DNA of 64,000 bases from Hamadaea sp. (GTDB lineage Bacteria; Actinomycetota; Actinomycetes; Mycobacteriales; Micromonosporaceae), in the NCBI RefSeq assembly GCF_013362815.1, contig NZ_JABFVK010000020.1:59041-123040 (forward strand), read 5' to 3'. Below, in pieces: positions 42,089 to 51,014 of the stretch. Made by a program: the position numbers and the translations under genes. Numbering within the stretch: position 1 is the stretch's first letter; every line of letters begins with the position of its first letter. Below the pieces are notes generated by a model. The model was not told where the DNA came from. It did no database searches and worked only from the letters and a program-made list of their open reading frames with translations.

Positions 42089-42907
42089 GTGCAAGAGATC
42101 GGTGAGTTCCTGCGAAGCCGCCGCGCCCGGATCAGCCCAGCCGAGGCGGGGTTGCCCGACTTCGGGCGGCGACGCGTACCGGGGCTGCGGCGGGAGGAGA
42201 TCGCGCAGCTGGCCGGGGTGAGCGTCGACTACTACACCCGGCTGGAACAGGGCCGGGGCACCGGCGTCTCGGACGCGGTCCTCGACGCGATCGCCCGGGT
42301 GCTCCAGCTGGACGCCACGGAACGGGACCACCTGCGCAACCTGGTACGCCCCGCGAAACCGGCGGCCCCCGCCAAGCCGGCGAAACTGCGCCCGGAACTG
42401 CGGCGGATGCTGGAGCTGATGGAGTCCGTCCCGGCCTTCGTGCTCGGCCGGCGGATGGATCTCGTCGCCTGGAACCCGCTCGCTGACGCGGTGGCGGGAT
42501 TCAGCGACATGACCGGACCGCGGAATGTGGCGTACCAGACCTTCTTGGAACCGAGAGCGCGCGACTTCTATCGCGACTGGCCCGCGGTGGCCGAGGAGAC
42601 GGTGGCCTATCTGCGCCGGGACGCGGGCCTGCACCCCGGTGACCCGCAGCTCGCCGCACTGGTCGGCAAGCTGTCGATGCGCGACCCGGTGTTCCGCGAG
42701 CTGTGGGCGGCGCACGCGGTGCGGGAGAAGACACACGGCCGCAAACTGCTGCGGCACGCAGTCGTGGGCGACCTCGACCTGGCCTACGAGACCTTCGCAC
42801 TGCCCGGCGACCCCGACCATCTCCTGGTCACGTACATCGCCGAGGCCGGCTCGCCGACCGACGAGCGGTTGCGGCTGCTCGGCAGTTGGGCGGCCACCAT
42901 CCGCTAG
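42089..42907 (+). CDS. MmyB-like XRE-family regulator
   Basis: A 272-residue regulator. The N-terminal HTH (RRVPGLRREEIAQLAGVSVDYYTRLEQGRG) is the characteristic XRE variant of MmyB proteins and the C-terminal MmyB ligand-binding domain (RRMDLVAWNPLADAV, DWPAVAEETVAYLR) resembles a PAS-like fold that can bind fatty acids. Start GTG 42089. Divergent from the SDR gene; such regulators normally control the neighbouring reductase. Confidence 0.92.
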   Translation: MQEIGEFLRSRRARISPAEAGLPDFGRRRVPGLRREEIAQLAGVSVDYYTRLEQGRGTGVSDAVLDAIARVLQLDATERDHLRNLVRPAKPAAPAKPAKLRPELRRMLELMESVPAFVLGRRMDLVAWNPLADAVAGFSDMTGPRNVAYQTFLEPRARDFYRDWPAVAEETVAYLRRDAGLHPGDPQLAALVGKLSMRDPVFRELWAAHAVREKTHGRKLLRHAVVGDLDLAYETFALPGDPDHLLVTYIAEAGSPTDERLRLLGSWAATIR

Positions 42908-42950
42908 CCGCCTTTCCACGCCGCCTTTCCACGCCGCCTTCGCGCTGGGT

Positions 42951-43025
42951 CTTCCGCGCTGGATCAGGGATCCCGGCCGAATCTTGGGCCAAGATTCGGC
43001 CCGGATCCGTGATCTGGCGCCTGGC
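42951..43025. repeat. long imperfect palindrome
   Basis: Arms of about 20 bp (42968-42987 and 42989-43008) starting GGATCC and reading GGCCGAATCTTGG toward the centre pair with one mismatch; weaker pairing continues outward to about 42951 and 43025. It lies 60 bases after the MmyB-type gene and may act as a terminator or structured site. Imperfect repeats of GCCGCCTTTCCAC precede it. Confidence 0.8.
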
Positions 43026-43084
43026 GATCCGCCGGGCTGGCGCCTGGCGATCCGCCGGGCTGGCGCCTGGCGATCTGCCGGGTT
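43016..43084. repeat. three tandem 23-bp repeats
   Basis: A 23-bp unit beginning GGCGCCTGGCGATC is repeated three times (43016, 43039, 43062); the third copy has two changes. It ends 40 bases before the carboxypeptidase start. Confidence 0.9.
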
Positions 43085-43124
43085 TGCGTGCGGCGGCGAG
43101 CTGGACCGGCTACCGTTGCGGCCC

Positions 43125-44348
43125 ATGAGTTCCTCCGCCGGACGCGGCCTGACCGTCGCGCTCACCGCCGTCGCCCTGGCGATCCCCTGGAACGCCCCGT
43201 CGGCGGCCCTCGCGGAGCCGAGCGCGACGGCGAGCGCAAGCGCGCCGATTCCGTGCCCGAAGGCGGCGGCGCCCAAGACCTCCCGCCCGCCGCGGCCCAG
43301 CCCGCCGGCCGCGAACCCGACGCAGCAGGCGCTCGGCGGTGAGCAGCTCGCCTCGGCCGGACTCGTGGTGCCGTCCGGGATGGCGAGCCCGCCCGCGAAC
43401 ACCGCGATCTCCTGGCTCGTGGCCGACCTCGACACCGGCGAGGTGCTCGGCGCTTGCGGCGCGCACGAGTACGGCACTCCGGCGAGCGTGCAGAAACTGC
43501 TGCTGACCGCCACCTATCTGGACAAACTCGACCCTAAGCAGGTCGCCACCGTCACGCACGACGACCTGGCGCAGGTGCCCTCGGACAGTTCTCTCGTCGG
43601 GCTCGTCGAGAACGGCAAGTACAGCGTCGAGACGCTCTGGCTGGGGCTGCTGCTGCAGTCCGGCAACGACGCCGCGACCGTCCTCGCCCGGCTCGGCGGC
43701 GGCACTGTGGCGGCGGGCGTACAGGGGATGAACGAGGAAGCCGAGAAGCTCGGCGCGTTCCAGACGCACGCCGTGACCCCGTCCGGCTACGACGGCGTCG
43801 GCCAGTTCACCAGTGCGTACGACCTGGCGTTGATCGCCCGGGTGTGCTTCGACAACGAGACCTTCCGCAAGTACGCGCTCACGCAGCGTACGCAGATCCC
43901 CGCGCAGCCGCCGAAGTACAAGGGCTTCCAGATCCAGAACGAGAACCAGCTGATCTTCGACTACCCCGGGGCTCTCGGTGGCAAGACGGGCTTCACCAGC
44001 CTGGCCCGGCACACCTACGTCGGCGCAGCCGAACGCAACGGCCGCCGCCTCGTCGTCACGCTGATGGGCGCCGAGCCCCGTCCGCAGCGCGGCTGGCAGC
44101 AGGGCGCCGCCCTCCTCGACTGGGGATTCAGCCTGCCGACCGGGGCGTCCGTCGGCCACCTCGTGACCCCCGAGGAAGCGCATCCAGCGCCGTCGCCCAG
44201 CGTCTCGCCGTCCGGTGCGCTGCTCGCCGAGGCCGCGTCCGGCAGCCTGTGGGCACCCGTCCCGGTCGCGGCCGGGGTCGCGGTGGCCGCCGGTTTGTCC
44301 GTCCTGATCGGACTGTTCCGGGTGCGCCGCCGCCGGCGGTCGGCCTAG
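43125..44348 (+). CDS. D-alanyl-D-alanine carboxypeptidase (S11)
   Basis: A 407-residue low-molecular-weight penicillin-binding protein that trims the last D-Ala of peptidoglycan stem peptides outside the membrane. Signal peptide about residues 1-30, then a Pro-rich spacer. Motifs: Ser121-VQ-Lys124, Ser179-Gly-Asn181 and Lys287-Thr-Gly289. A C-terminal membrane helix (about 377-398) with a basic RRRRR end anchors it. Its stop is 9 bases from that of the convergent amidase gene. The upstream region is rich in repeats. Confidence 0.94.
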   Translation: MSSSAGRGLTVALTAVALAIPWNAPSAALAEPSATASASAPIPCPKAAAPKTSRPPRPSPPAANPTQQALGGEQLASAGLVVPSGMASPPANTAISWLVADLDTGEVLGACGAHEYGTPASVQKLLLTATYLDKLDPKQVATVTHDDLAQVPSDSSLVGLVENGKYSVETLWLGLLLQSGNDAATVLARLGGGTVAAGVQGMNEEAEKLGAFQTHAVTPSGYDGVGQFTSAYDLALIARVCFDNETFRKYALTQRTQIPAQPPKYKGFQIQNENQLIFDYPGALGGKTGFTSLARHTYVGAAERNGRRLVVTLMGAEPRPQRGWQQGAALLDWGFSLPTGASVGHLVTPEEAHPAPSPSVSPSGALLAEAASGSLWAPVPVAAGVAVAAGLSVLIGLFRVRRRRRSA

Positions 44349-44357
44349 CCGCGCCGG

Positions 44358-45785
44358 CTACCGGCCGCGGAAGACCGCCGGGTTCACCTCGAACGGCGTA
44401 CACCGGACGGGATGGGCCTGCTCCGCGGCGTACGCGATCTGCAGCAGACGCGCGTCGTTCCACGGGCGCGTCACCAGCATCAGCCCGCGGGGACGACGGT
44501 TCTCCTCGGCGTACCCGCTGGGAATGACGATGCTGGGCCACCCGGCGCGAGCGGCCCACGAACAGCCGGACGCGCCGGTGAAGGCGAGGAATTCGCTGTC
44601 GCCGAGCGCCGCGAGCAGGCTCTCGGTCGCGGCCGCGAGATCACGCGATCGGGTCTGCTCGTACGCGGACCGCTGGGCGACGTGATCGATGGCGAGCGCC
44701 GTGTCGACGTGGACCTGGCGGTACTTCAAAGCCTGAGCCGCATTGGCCACGTTGAAGGCCTGAAGGTCGGCGAGCGACCGCATCGGGGCGTCCGCGCCCA
44801 GGCCGGCGAGGTAGCGATCGACGGCCGGCGCGAACTCGTAGTGCAGCACGGCCAGCTCGTCGTCGTGGCCGCTCTCCGGCATCGTGACGTCCACAAGGGA
44901 CGCTCCGGCCCGGCGGAGCGCAGCGAGCACTCCCGGCGCGAACTCCGCCTCCTCGGACTGGACGACCGCGATCCGCGCGCCGCGCAAGTGACGCGGGTCG
45001 AGGGCGAGGTTCTGCAACGCCTCCGCGACACCGCCGGACGGCGCGGTGACCGGGTCGGCCACGTCGGCTCCCGCGAGGACCGCGAGCAATGCGGCCGCAT
45101 CCGCGACGGTACGCGTCATCGGGCCGGCGGTGTCCTGGCTGGGTGCGATCGGCACGATCCCGGTCCGGCTGACCAGCCCGAGTGTGGGTTTCAGGCCGAC
45201 CAGGCTCTGGTAGTCGGCCGGGCTGGTGATCGAGCCGTCGGTCTCGGTGCCGACGGTCAACGGCGCGAACCCCAGTGCCGCCGCCGCGCCGGAGCCACTG
45301 CTGGAACCGCTCGGGGTGAGCGCCAGGTCGTACGGGTTCAGCACCTGCCCGCCGAGGGAGGAGTAGCCGGACGGCATCTCCTCGGTGAGGAAGTTCGCCA
45401 GCTCGGACAGGTTCGTCTTGCCGATCACGATCGCGCCGGCCGCCCGCAGCCTGGCCACGATCGGTGCGTCCAACCGGGGAACGCTGTGCTCCAAGGCGAG
45501 CGCGCCGGCCGTCGTCGGCAGCCCGGCGACGTCGATGTTGTCCTTGACGAGCACCGGGATGCCTTCGACCGGGCTGCGCGCGCCCTGCTCCCGGCGTACG
45601 CGGTCGCTGGCGTCCGCCTGGTCCAAGGCGTCCGGGGCGAGACACCGGATCGCGCCGAACACGCCGTCATACCGGCTGATCCGGTCGAGATGGGCGGCGA
45701 CGAGATCACGGCTGGTGACCTCGCCCGAGTCGAGAAGCGTACGCAGAGCGGCGACGGTGGCGGTGGCGAGGTCGGGGAGGCTCAC
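44358..45785 (-). CDS. amidase signature family protein
   Basis: A 475-residue amidase. The Ser-cisSer-Lys triad is Lys81 (VLVKDNI), Ser162 (in SGSSSGSG) and Ser185 (TDGSITSPA). It hydrolyses an amide or ester bond; close relatives are annotated as general amidases rather than GatA, and no GatB/C genes are near. The gene stands alone, convergent with the carboxypeptidase. Confidence 0.93.
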   Translation of the reverse strand: MSLPDLATATVAALRTLLDSGEVTSRDLVAAHLDRISRYDGVFGAIRCLAPDALDQADASDRVRREQGARSPVEGIPVLVKDNIDVAGLPTTAGALALEHSVPRLDAPIVARLRAAGAIVIGKTNLSELANFLTEEMPSGYSSLGGQVLNPYDLALTPSGSSSGSGAAAALGFAPLTVGTETDGSITSPADYQSLVGLKPTLGLVSRTGIVPIAPSQDTAGPMTRTVADAAALLAVLAGADVADPVTAPSGGVAEALQNLALDPRHLRGARIAVVQSEEAEFAPGVLAALRRAGASLVDVTMPESGHDDELAVLHYEFAPAVDRYLAGLGADAPMRSLADLQAFNVANAAQALKYRQVHVDTALAIDHVAQRSAYEQTRSRDLAAATESLLAALGDSEFLAFTGASGCSWAARAGWPSIVIPSGYAEENRRPRGLMLVTRPWNDARLLQIAYAAEQAHPVRCTPFEVNPAVFRGR

Positions 45786-45877
45786 GGCGGCAACGTATCA
45801 ACTTCCCGGGGGCCGCGTCGATCATGCCGGAGGTGCCGTGGTTTCGAGTCCCGGCCCGGCCGGGTACGCCGCCGATC

Positions 45878-47017
45878 ATGACTTCCGTCCGAGAGTTCCG
45901 CATCGAGACGCCGGAGCGGGATCTCACCGACCTCGCCGGCCGCTTACGGCGTACGCGGTGGCCGGAGCGCGAGACGGATCGGTCGCAAGGCGTACCGCTG
46001 GAGTATCTCCGTGAGCTGTGCGCGTACTGGGCCGACGGCTATGACTGGCGATCCCGGGAGGCGTGGCTCAACACCGTCCCCCAGTTCGTCACCGAGATCG
46101 ACGGGCTGGACATCCACTTCGTCCGCGTACGCTCGCCGCACCCGGGCGCTCTGCCGCTGGTGCTGACGCACGGCTGGCCGGGGTCGTTCGTCGAGTTCCT
46201 GGCCGTCATCCCCGCGTTGACCGATCCGCCGGATGCCGCCGACGCCTTCGACGTCATCTGCCCCTCCCTGCCCGGGTACGCCTTCAGCGGCAAACCGGCC
46301 ACGACCGGATGGGGAGTCGAACGGATCGCAGCCGCCTGGGCGACCCTGATGACCCGGCTCGGCTACGACCGGTACGCCGCCGCCGGAAGCGACTGGGGTA
46401 CGAGCGTCACCGCTCAACTGGGCCGGATCGACGCCGGACGACTGGCCGGCATCCACCTGGTGCCGCCGCTGGCCCCACCCGATCCATCCACTCTGGACGA
46501 TTTGACTTGGGCCGAGGAGGCGGCCCTGGCCGATCTGCGCCGGGCCGGTCGGGACGAAGACGGATACTCGCTGGAACAGTCCACCCGCCCGCAGACGATC
46601 GGGTACGCCCTCACCGACTCGCCCGCCGCGCTCTGCGCCTGGATCGTGGAGAAGTTCTGGGCGTGGTCGGACCACCCGGGCGACCTGCACGCCGTCATCG
46701 ACCGCGACCGACTGCTCGACAACGTCATGCTCTACTGGCTCACCGGTACGGGAGCCTCGGCGGCCCGGCTCTACTGGGAAAGCTTCCGTCACGTGCAGCG
46801 GATCTTCACCGAATCCGCCGGCGATCTGATCACGGTGCCGGCCGGATGCTCGGTGTTCCCGAAGGAGAACCCCCGTCCGTCCCGGCGCTGGGCCGCACGC
46901 CGGTTCACCGACATCCGCTACTGGGGCGAACCCGAACGAGGCGGGCACTTCGCGGCGTTGGAGCAGCCCGAGCTGTTCGTCCGCGAACTGCGTTCGTTCT
47001 TCCGGCTCGTCTGCTGA
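45878..47017 (+). CDS. epoxide hydrolase, EHN type
   Basis: A 379-residue epoxide hydrolase. The N-terminal EHN domain (REFRIETPERDLTDLAGRLRRTRWP) is typical of microsomal-type bacterial enzymes. HGWPGS at 99-104 is the oxyanion-hole motif, Asp172 in GSDWG the nucleophile and the His in GGHFAALE the base. It opens epoxides to diols in detoxification or secondary metabolism. ATG 45878 is preferred over ATG 45824 because EHN proteins start near this point. Confidence 0.92.
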   Translation: MTSVREFRIETPERDLTDLAGRLRRTRWPERETDRSQGVPLEYLRELCAYWADGYDWRSREAWLNTVPQFVTEIDGLDIHFVRVRSPHPGALPLVLTHGWPGSFVEFLAVIPALTDPPDAADAFDVICPSLPGYAFSGKPATTGWGVERIAAAWATLMTRLGYDRYAAAGSDWGTSVTAQLGRIDAGRLAGIHLVPPLAPPDPSTLDDLTWAEEAALADLRRAGRDEDGYSLEQSTRPQTIGYALTDSPAALCAWIVEKFWAWSDHPGDLHAVIDRDRLLDNVMLYWLTGTGASAARLYWESFRHVQRIFTESAGDLITVPAGCSVFPKENPRPSRRWAARRFTDIRYWGEPERGGHFAALEQPELFVRELRSFFRLVC

Positions 47018-47069
47018 AGGCTCGTCCACTGAGAAGCTGGTCGCTTCACGCGACGGCCTGGAGACCGAG

Positions 47070-47105
47070 GAGCCCGGCCCACGCATGCTCCGGTGGGCCG
47101 GGCTC
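47070..47105. terminator. bidirectional terminator
   Basis: GAGCCCGGCCCAC and GTGGGCCGGGCTC pair perfectly over 13 bp around a 10-base loop, between the epoxide hydrolase and a small convergent gene. This also supports the reality of the small gene. Confidence 0.8.
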
Positions 47106-47114
47106 TTCGAAGGG

Positions 47115-47270
47115 TCAGTTCGTACCTAGGTCCCGAGCCTGCTTGCGGCGCGCCTTGAGAGCGATCCGCTTCGCATGCCGGGGTTCGCCGGCCAGTGGGC
47201 TGATGCTTCGGGCCTTCGCCCTCGGTTCGTCCTGCAGGAACAGTTCGGTGAGGGCACGCGGGTAGGTCAC
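47115..47270 (-). CDS. small basic protein, 51 residues
   Basis: MTYPRALTELFLQDEPRAKA followed by a Lys/Arg-rich C-terminus (AKRIALKARRKQARDLGTN). GTG 47270 has an excellent ribosome site, AGAAGGAG, 5 bases upstream, and a perfect terminator follows the stop, so it is very likely expressed. I do not recognise the family. The acidic/hydrophobic start and basic end suggest a nucleic-acid- or RNA-polymerase-associated peptide, but this is a guess. Confidence 0.7.
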   Translation of the reverse strand: MTYPRALTELFLQDEPRAKARSISPLAGEPRHAKRIALKARRKQARDLGTN

Positions 47271-47390
47271 AAGACTCCTTCTCTGCCCGCCAGGCGTTCC
47301 GACGGGCAGTGCAGACCTTACGACCGGGCCCGTGAGCTGCGCACTCGGCAATTGACCCGATACCCCTCCGCCACGTTCTCTGCTAACTTA

Positions 47391-48938
47391 TTAAATGTCG
47401 CGGAAGGTCTCGATGCTCGCCCCCAGCTCGGTGAGGCGCTCGGCCAGCTGCTCGTAGCCGCGGTTGATCACGTACACGTGCCGGAGTACCGACGTGCCCT
47501 TCGCCGCGAGCATCGCGAGCAGAACGACGACCGCCGGGCGCAGCGCCGGTGGGCAGACGACTTCCGCGCCGGACCAATGCGTCGGGCCGGTGATGTGCAG
47601 GCGATGCGGGTCCATGAGAGTCACCCGGGCGCCGAGCTTGGTCAGCTCGGTCAGGTGCAGGGCCCGGTTTTCGTACACCCAGTCGTGGACCAGCGTCGAA
47701 CCGTCTGCCACCGCCGCGATCAGGGCGAAGAACGGCAGGTTGTCGATGTTCAAGCCCGGGAACGGCATCGGGTGGATCTTGTCGATCGGCGCGCGCAGGT
47801 GTGAGGGGCGGACGGTCACGTCGACCAGACGCGTACGCCCGTTGGCGGCGGCGTATTCGTCGGTGCGGTCGTAGTCGAGGCCCATCTCCTCCAGCAGCGC
47901 CAGTTCGATCTCCATGAACTCGATCGGGACTCGGCGTACGGTGATCTCGGAGTCGGTGACCACGGCCGCGGTGATGAGGCTCATCGCCTCGATCGGGTCC
48001 TCCGAGGGTGCGTAGTCCACATCGGAGTCGATGACCGCCTTGCCGTGCACGGTGAGCGTCGTCGTGCCGATGCCGTCGATGCGTACGCCGAGATCGGTGA
48101 GGAAGAAGCAGAGGTCCTGCACCATGTAATTCGGGCTGGCGTTGCGGATGACGGTTACCGCGTCCCGACGGGCTGCCGCCATGAGGGCGTTCTCCGTCAC
48201 AGTGTCGCCGCGCTCGGTCAGCACCACCGGCCGGACCGGGTGCACGCTGGTGTCGACGTCGGCGTGGTAGAAACCGCCGGTCGCCTTCACTTCCAACCCG
48301 AACGGGCGCAACGCGATCAGGTGCGGCTCGACCGTCCGTGTGCCCAGGTCGCAGCCTCCGGCGTACGGCAGGGAAAACGTGGTGTGGTCGTGCATGAGCG
48401 GGGCGAGGAACATGATGATGCTGCGCGTGCGCCGCGCCGCTTCGACGTCGAGCGAGTCGAGGTCGAACCGGGCCGGCGGGGTGATCTCGAGGTCGTTGTC
48501 GGCGTTCAGCCAGCGGTGCTTGACGCCGATGCTCCCGAGGACCTCGAGGATGCGGTTGACCTCCTCGATGCGCGCGACCTTGCGCAGCGTCGTACGCCCC
48601 CGATTGAGCAGCGAGGCGCACAGCAACGCGACCCCGGCGTTCTTGCTGGTCTTGACGTTGATGCTGCCGGAGAGCCGGCGGCCGCCCTCGATGCGCAGGT
48701 GCATCGGGCCGGAGTGGCCGAGCGAGACGATCTCGGAGTCGAGCACCTCGGAGATGCGGCTGAGCGTGTCGAGACTCAGGTTCTGATTGCCCTGTTCGAT
48801 CCGGTTGATGGCGCTCTGGCTCGTGCCGAGCGCCTCGGCCAGGCGGGCTTGGGACCAGCCGCGGTGGCGGCGGGCGTCGCGAATGAGGGTGCCGATGCGG
48901 CGTAGCGTGTCACCGGAGCGCGTCAAGCTTTCGGGCAT
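47391..48938 (-). CDS. XRE-type HTH fused to a MurA-like enolpyruvyl transferase
   Basis: A 515-residue fusion. Residues 13-72 are an XRE helix-turn-helix (ARLAEALGTSQSAINRIEQG). Residues about 80-515 match UDP-GlcNAc 1-carboxyvinyltransferase: Lys99-Asn100 in KTSKNA, catalytic Cys196 with Arg201 in GGCDLGTR, and an Asp in GLNIDNLPF near the place of the MurA general base. Key residues are thus retained, so it could transfer enolpyruvate from PEP or bind the substrate as a sensor. ATG 48938 follows a perfect palindrome that its HTH may bind. It is not the organism's standard MurA, which lacks an HTH. Confidence 0.92.
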   Translation of the reverse strand: MPESLTRSGDTLRRIGTLIRDARRHRGWSQARLAEALGTSQSAINRIEQGNQNLSLDTLSRISEVLDSEIVSLGHSGPMHLRIEGGRRLSGSINVKTSKNAGVALLCASLLNRGRTTLRKVARIEEVNRILEVLGSIGVKHRWLNADNDLEITPPARFDLDSLDVEAARRTRSIIMFLAPLMHDHTTFSLPYAGGCDLGTRTVEPHLIALRPFGLEVKATGGFYHADVDTSVHPVRPVVLTERGDTVTENALMAAARRDAVTVIRNASPNYMVQDLCFFLTDLGVRIDGIGTTTLTVHGKAVIDSDVDYAPSEDPIEAMSLITAAVVTDSEITVRRVPIEFMEIELALLEEMGLDYDRTDEYAAANGRTRLVDVTVRPSHLRAPIDKIHPMPFPGLNIDNLPFFALIAAVADGSTLVHDWVYENRALHLTELTKLGARVTLMDPHRLHITGPTHWSGAEVVCPPALRPAVVVLLAMLAAKGTSVLRHVYVINRGYEQLAERLTELGASIETFRDI

Positions 48939-48948
48939 GGCGAGGACT

Positions 48949-48964
48949 ATCTCATATATGAGAT
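48949..48964. promoter_or_regulatory. palindromic operator before XRE-MurA gene
   Basis: ATCTCATATATGAGAT is a perfect 16-bp AT-rich palindrome, 11 bases from the XRE-MurA start and 22 bases before the divergent DUF2332 start. It is well placed for repression of both genes. Confidence 0.75.
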
Positions 48965-48985
48965 CGCGCGTCGCGGAGGGGGCCC

Positions 48986-49900
48986 ATGGGCGTGGCGGAG
49001 GTCTACGCGGAGTTCGCGGCGTCCGAGGCTCGTGGAGTGTCGCCCGTCTATGAGCGCCTCGGCTCGTTCGTCGCCACCGACCCGGACCTGCTAGCCCTGA
49101 TTCCCGACGGCACGCAGCCACAACTCCTCTTCGGCGTGGTGCGCCTCCTCGGCGGGCCGGTCGACGATCCGGTCGCGTTCGGCGCATTCGCGATCGAACA
49201 TTGGCCCGCGATCGAGACGCAGATGCGGCAGCGCGCGACACAGACCAACGAACCCGGCCGGTGCGCCGTGCTCCTACCGATCCTCGCGTCACTCCCGCAG
49301 CCGCTGGCGCTGTTGGAGGTCGGCGCATCCGCCGGCCTCTGCCTCTATCCCGATCGCTACAGCTATCGCTACGACGATCACGTGCTCGGCCAGGGCAGCC
49401 CCGTGCTGGAGTGCACGCTGACCGGGATCGAACCACCGGCGGCCCGGCCGGTGGTGGTGTGGCGCGCGGGGATCGATCTGAATCCGCTGGATGTGACCGA
49501 CCCCGGCGACGTCGCGTGGCTCGACGCGCTCATCTGGCCCGACCAGCTCCATCGACGGGACCGCCTACGTCAGGCGGTCGAGATCGCGGCGGCCGACCCA
49601 CCACTGCTGGTCCAGGGAGACCTCGTCACGGACCTGCCGGCGCTCGCCGCTCAGGCTCCAGCGGGCGCGACGCTCGTCGTCTTCCACACCTCGGTGCTCT
49701 ACCAGGTTCCGCCGTCACGATGGCCGTCGTTCCGGGCGGCCGTCGCGGATCTGCCCGGACATTGGCTGGCCAACGACATCCCCGATCTGATCCCGGGCGC
49801 GCCGACGCCACCGGATGCGAACACGTACAACTTGCTGGCCCTGGACGGCGCGCCGATCGCCTGGACGAGGTCGCACGGCCAGGCGATGACTGGCGCCTAG
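48986..49900 (+). CDS. DUF2332 protein
   Basis: A 304-residue soluble protein of the DUF2332 family (EVYAEFAASEARGVSPVYERL, LLEVGASAGLCLYPDRYSY, VFHTSVLYQVP). The fold resembles a SAM-binding methyltransferase (LLEVGASAGL as motif I), but no activity is known. GGAGGGGG precedes ATG 48986. Divergent from the XRE-MurA gene with a shared palindrome. Confidence 0.88.
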   Translation: MGVAEVYAEFAASEARGVSPVYERLGSFVATDPDLLALIPDGTQPQLLFGVVRLLGGPVDDPVAFGAFAIEHWPAIETQMRQRATQTNEPGRCAVLLPILASLPQPLALLEVGASAGLCLYPDRYSYRYDDHVLGQGSPVLECTLTGIEPPAARPVVVWRAGIDLNPLDVTDPGDVAWLDALIWPDQLHRRDRLRQAVEIAAADPPLLVQGDLVTDLPALAAQAPAGATLVVFHTSVLYQVPPSRWPSFRAAVADLPGHWLANDIPDLIPGAPTPPDANTYNLLALDGAPIAWTRSHGQAMTGA

Positions 49901-49933
49901 GAACCGACGCCTTCCCAGCTGCGTCTCTTCGGC

Positions 49934-50827
49934 ATGACACGACTCGTACGCATCGGGGCGCTGGTCCTGGTACTGCTCGCGCCGGCCGCCTGCGCAGGAC
50001 GGGATCACCCGACGAGCGTCGTCGACTCGGTCGGCGGCTCGGGGGAGGACGATTGGGGTCTCAACGCCGAAGGGCTCGACCGCTGGCAGAAGTTCCCGGT
50101 GACCGCCAAGCCGCGGCCGCTCGTCCTCATCGGCGGGCGAATCCACGAAGCCGGCTACACCACCGTCGAAGCCAAGATGGCCGTCAGCGCGGGGCTGGTC
50201 GAAGTGCCGGGTACGCCACCGGCCGGGCCGCCGAAGGTGCGTACCGAGCTGCCCGTAGGGCGCGCCGAACTGCGTACGATCGGCTCGGCTGAGGCGCTGA
50301 ATCTGATCGTCAAGCAGGGTACGCCCAGCTCGGAGAGGGTAGCTCCGGTCAAGATCACTTCGGTGGCCTTCGGCAGCGGCGAGTTCTTGACCGACCGCGG
50401 CCCGCTGAAGCTGCCTGCCTGGCTGTTCTCCTCGCCCGAGATGCTCGGCCCGATCGCCGTGCTGGCACTTGATCCGGCGGCGCTGTGGGTCACCGAACCG
50501 GCGGTCTATCCGCTGGCCAGCTCGGGCAACACCATCGCCGCCGACGATCGCACCCTTGTCGTTCAGCTCCCTGAGGCCGCCGAGGGCACCTGCCCCGGCC
50601 AGCCGGTCTATGCGTACGAGGCGGTGTCCGAGGAGTCGGCGACCGCCGTCCAGATCGGACTCACCCGGCGGCAGACCGGGGTCACCGAAGGAGATCCGAA
50701 GCAGAACTGCACGCAGCCCACGATGCTGCGGCTGACGGCGTACACGGTGACGTTGGTGGAGCCGCTGGGTAATCGCGTTGTCATCCAGCGGAACGGCGCG
50801 CCGATTCCCATCACCCGCAAGGCCTGA
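49934..50827 (+). CDS. exported hypothetical protein
   Basis: A 297-residue protein with an N-terminal export signal (MTRLVRIGALVLVLLAPAAC); the cysteine at residue 20 makes a lipoprotein possible, though PAAC is a poor lipobox. The mature part is beta-rich without recognisable motifs; two cysteines (GTCPGQ, QNCTQP) may pair. It follows the DUF2332 gene by 33 bases and may be in its operon. Function unknown. Confidence 0.75.
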   Translation: MTRLVRIGALVLVLLAPAACAGRDHPTSVVDSVGGSGEDDWGLNAEGLDRWQKFPVTAKPRPLVLIGGRIHEAGYTTVEAKMAVSAGLVEVPGTPPAGPPKVRTELPVGRAELRTIGSAEALNLIVKQGTPSSERVAPVKITSVAFGSGEFLTDRGPLKLPAWLFSSPEMLGPIAVLALDPAALWVTEPAVYPLASSGNTIAADDRTLVVQLPEAAEGTCPGQPVYAYEAVSEESATAVQIGLTRRQTGVTEGDPKQNCTQPTMLRLTAYTVTLVEPLGNRVVIQRNGAPIPITRKA

Positions 50828-51014
50828 CGCAGCGCTTCGTCCACCTGGTACATCTAGACGCACGCCTATGTGAGCGTTCACACTACTGCCCTTGGCCCCC
50901 GCCGTTCCCGGCGGCGGGGACCAAGCTCTTCCCGTGTCGTCCGCGCCGTTCCCGGCCGGAATCAAGCTCCCCGTATCGTCAGGCGATGAGCCACACGATT
51001 GCGGAGAGGACCCG

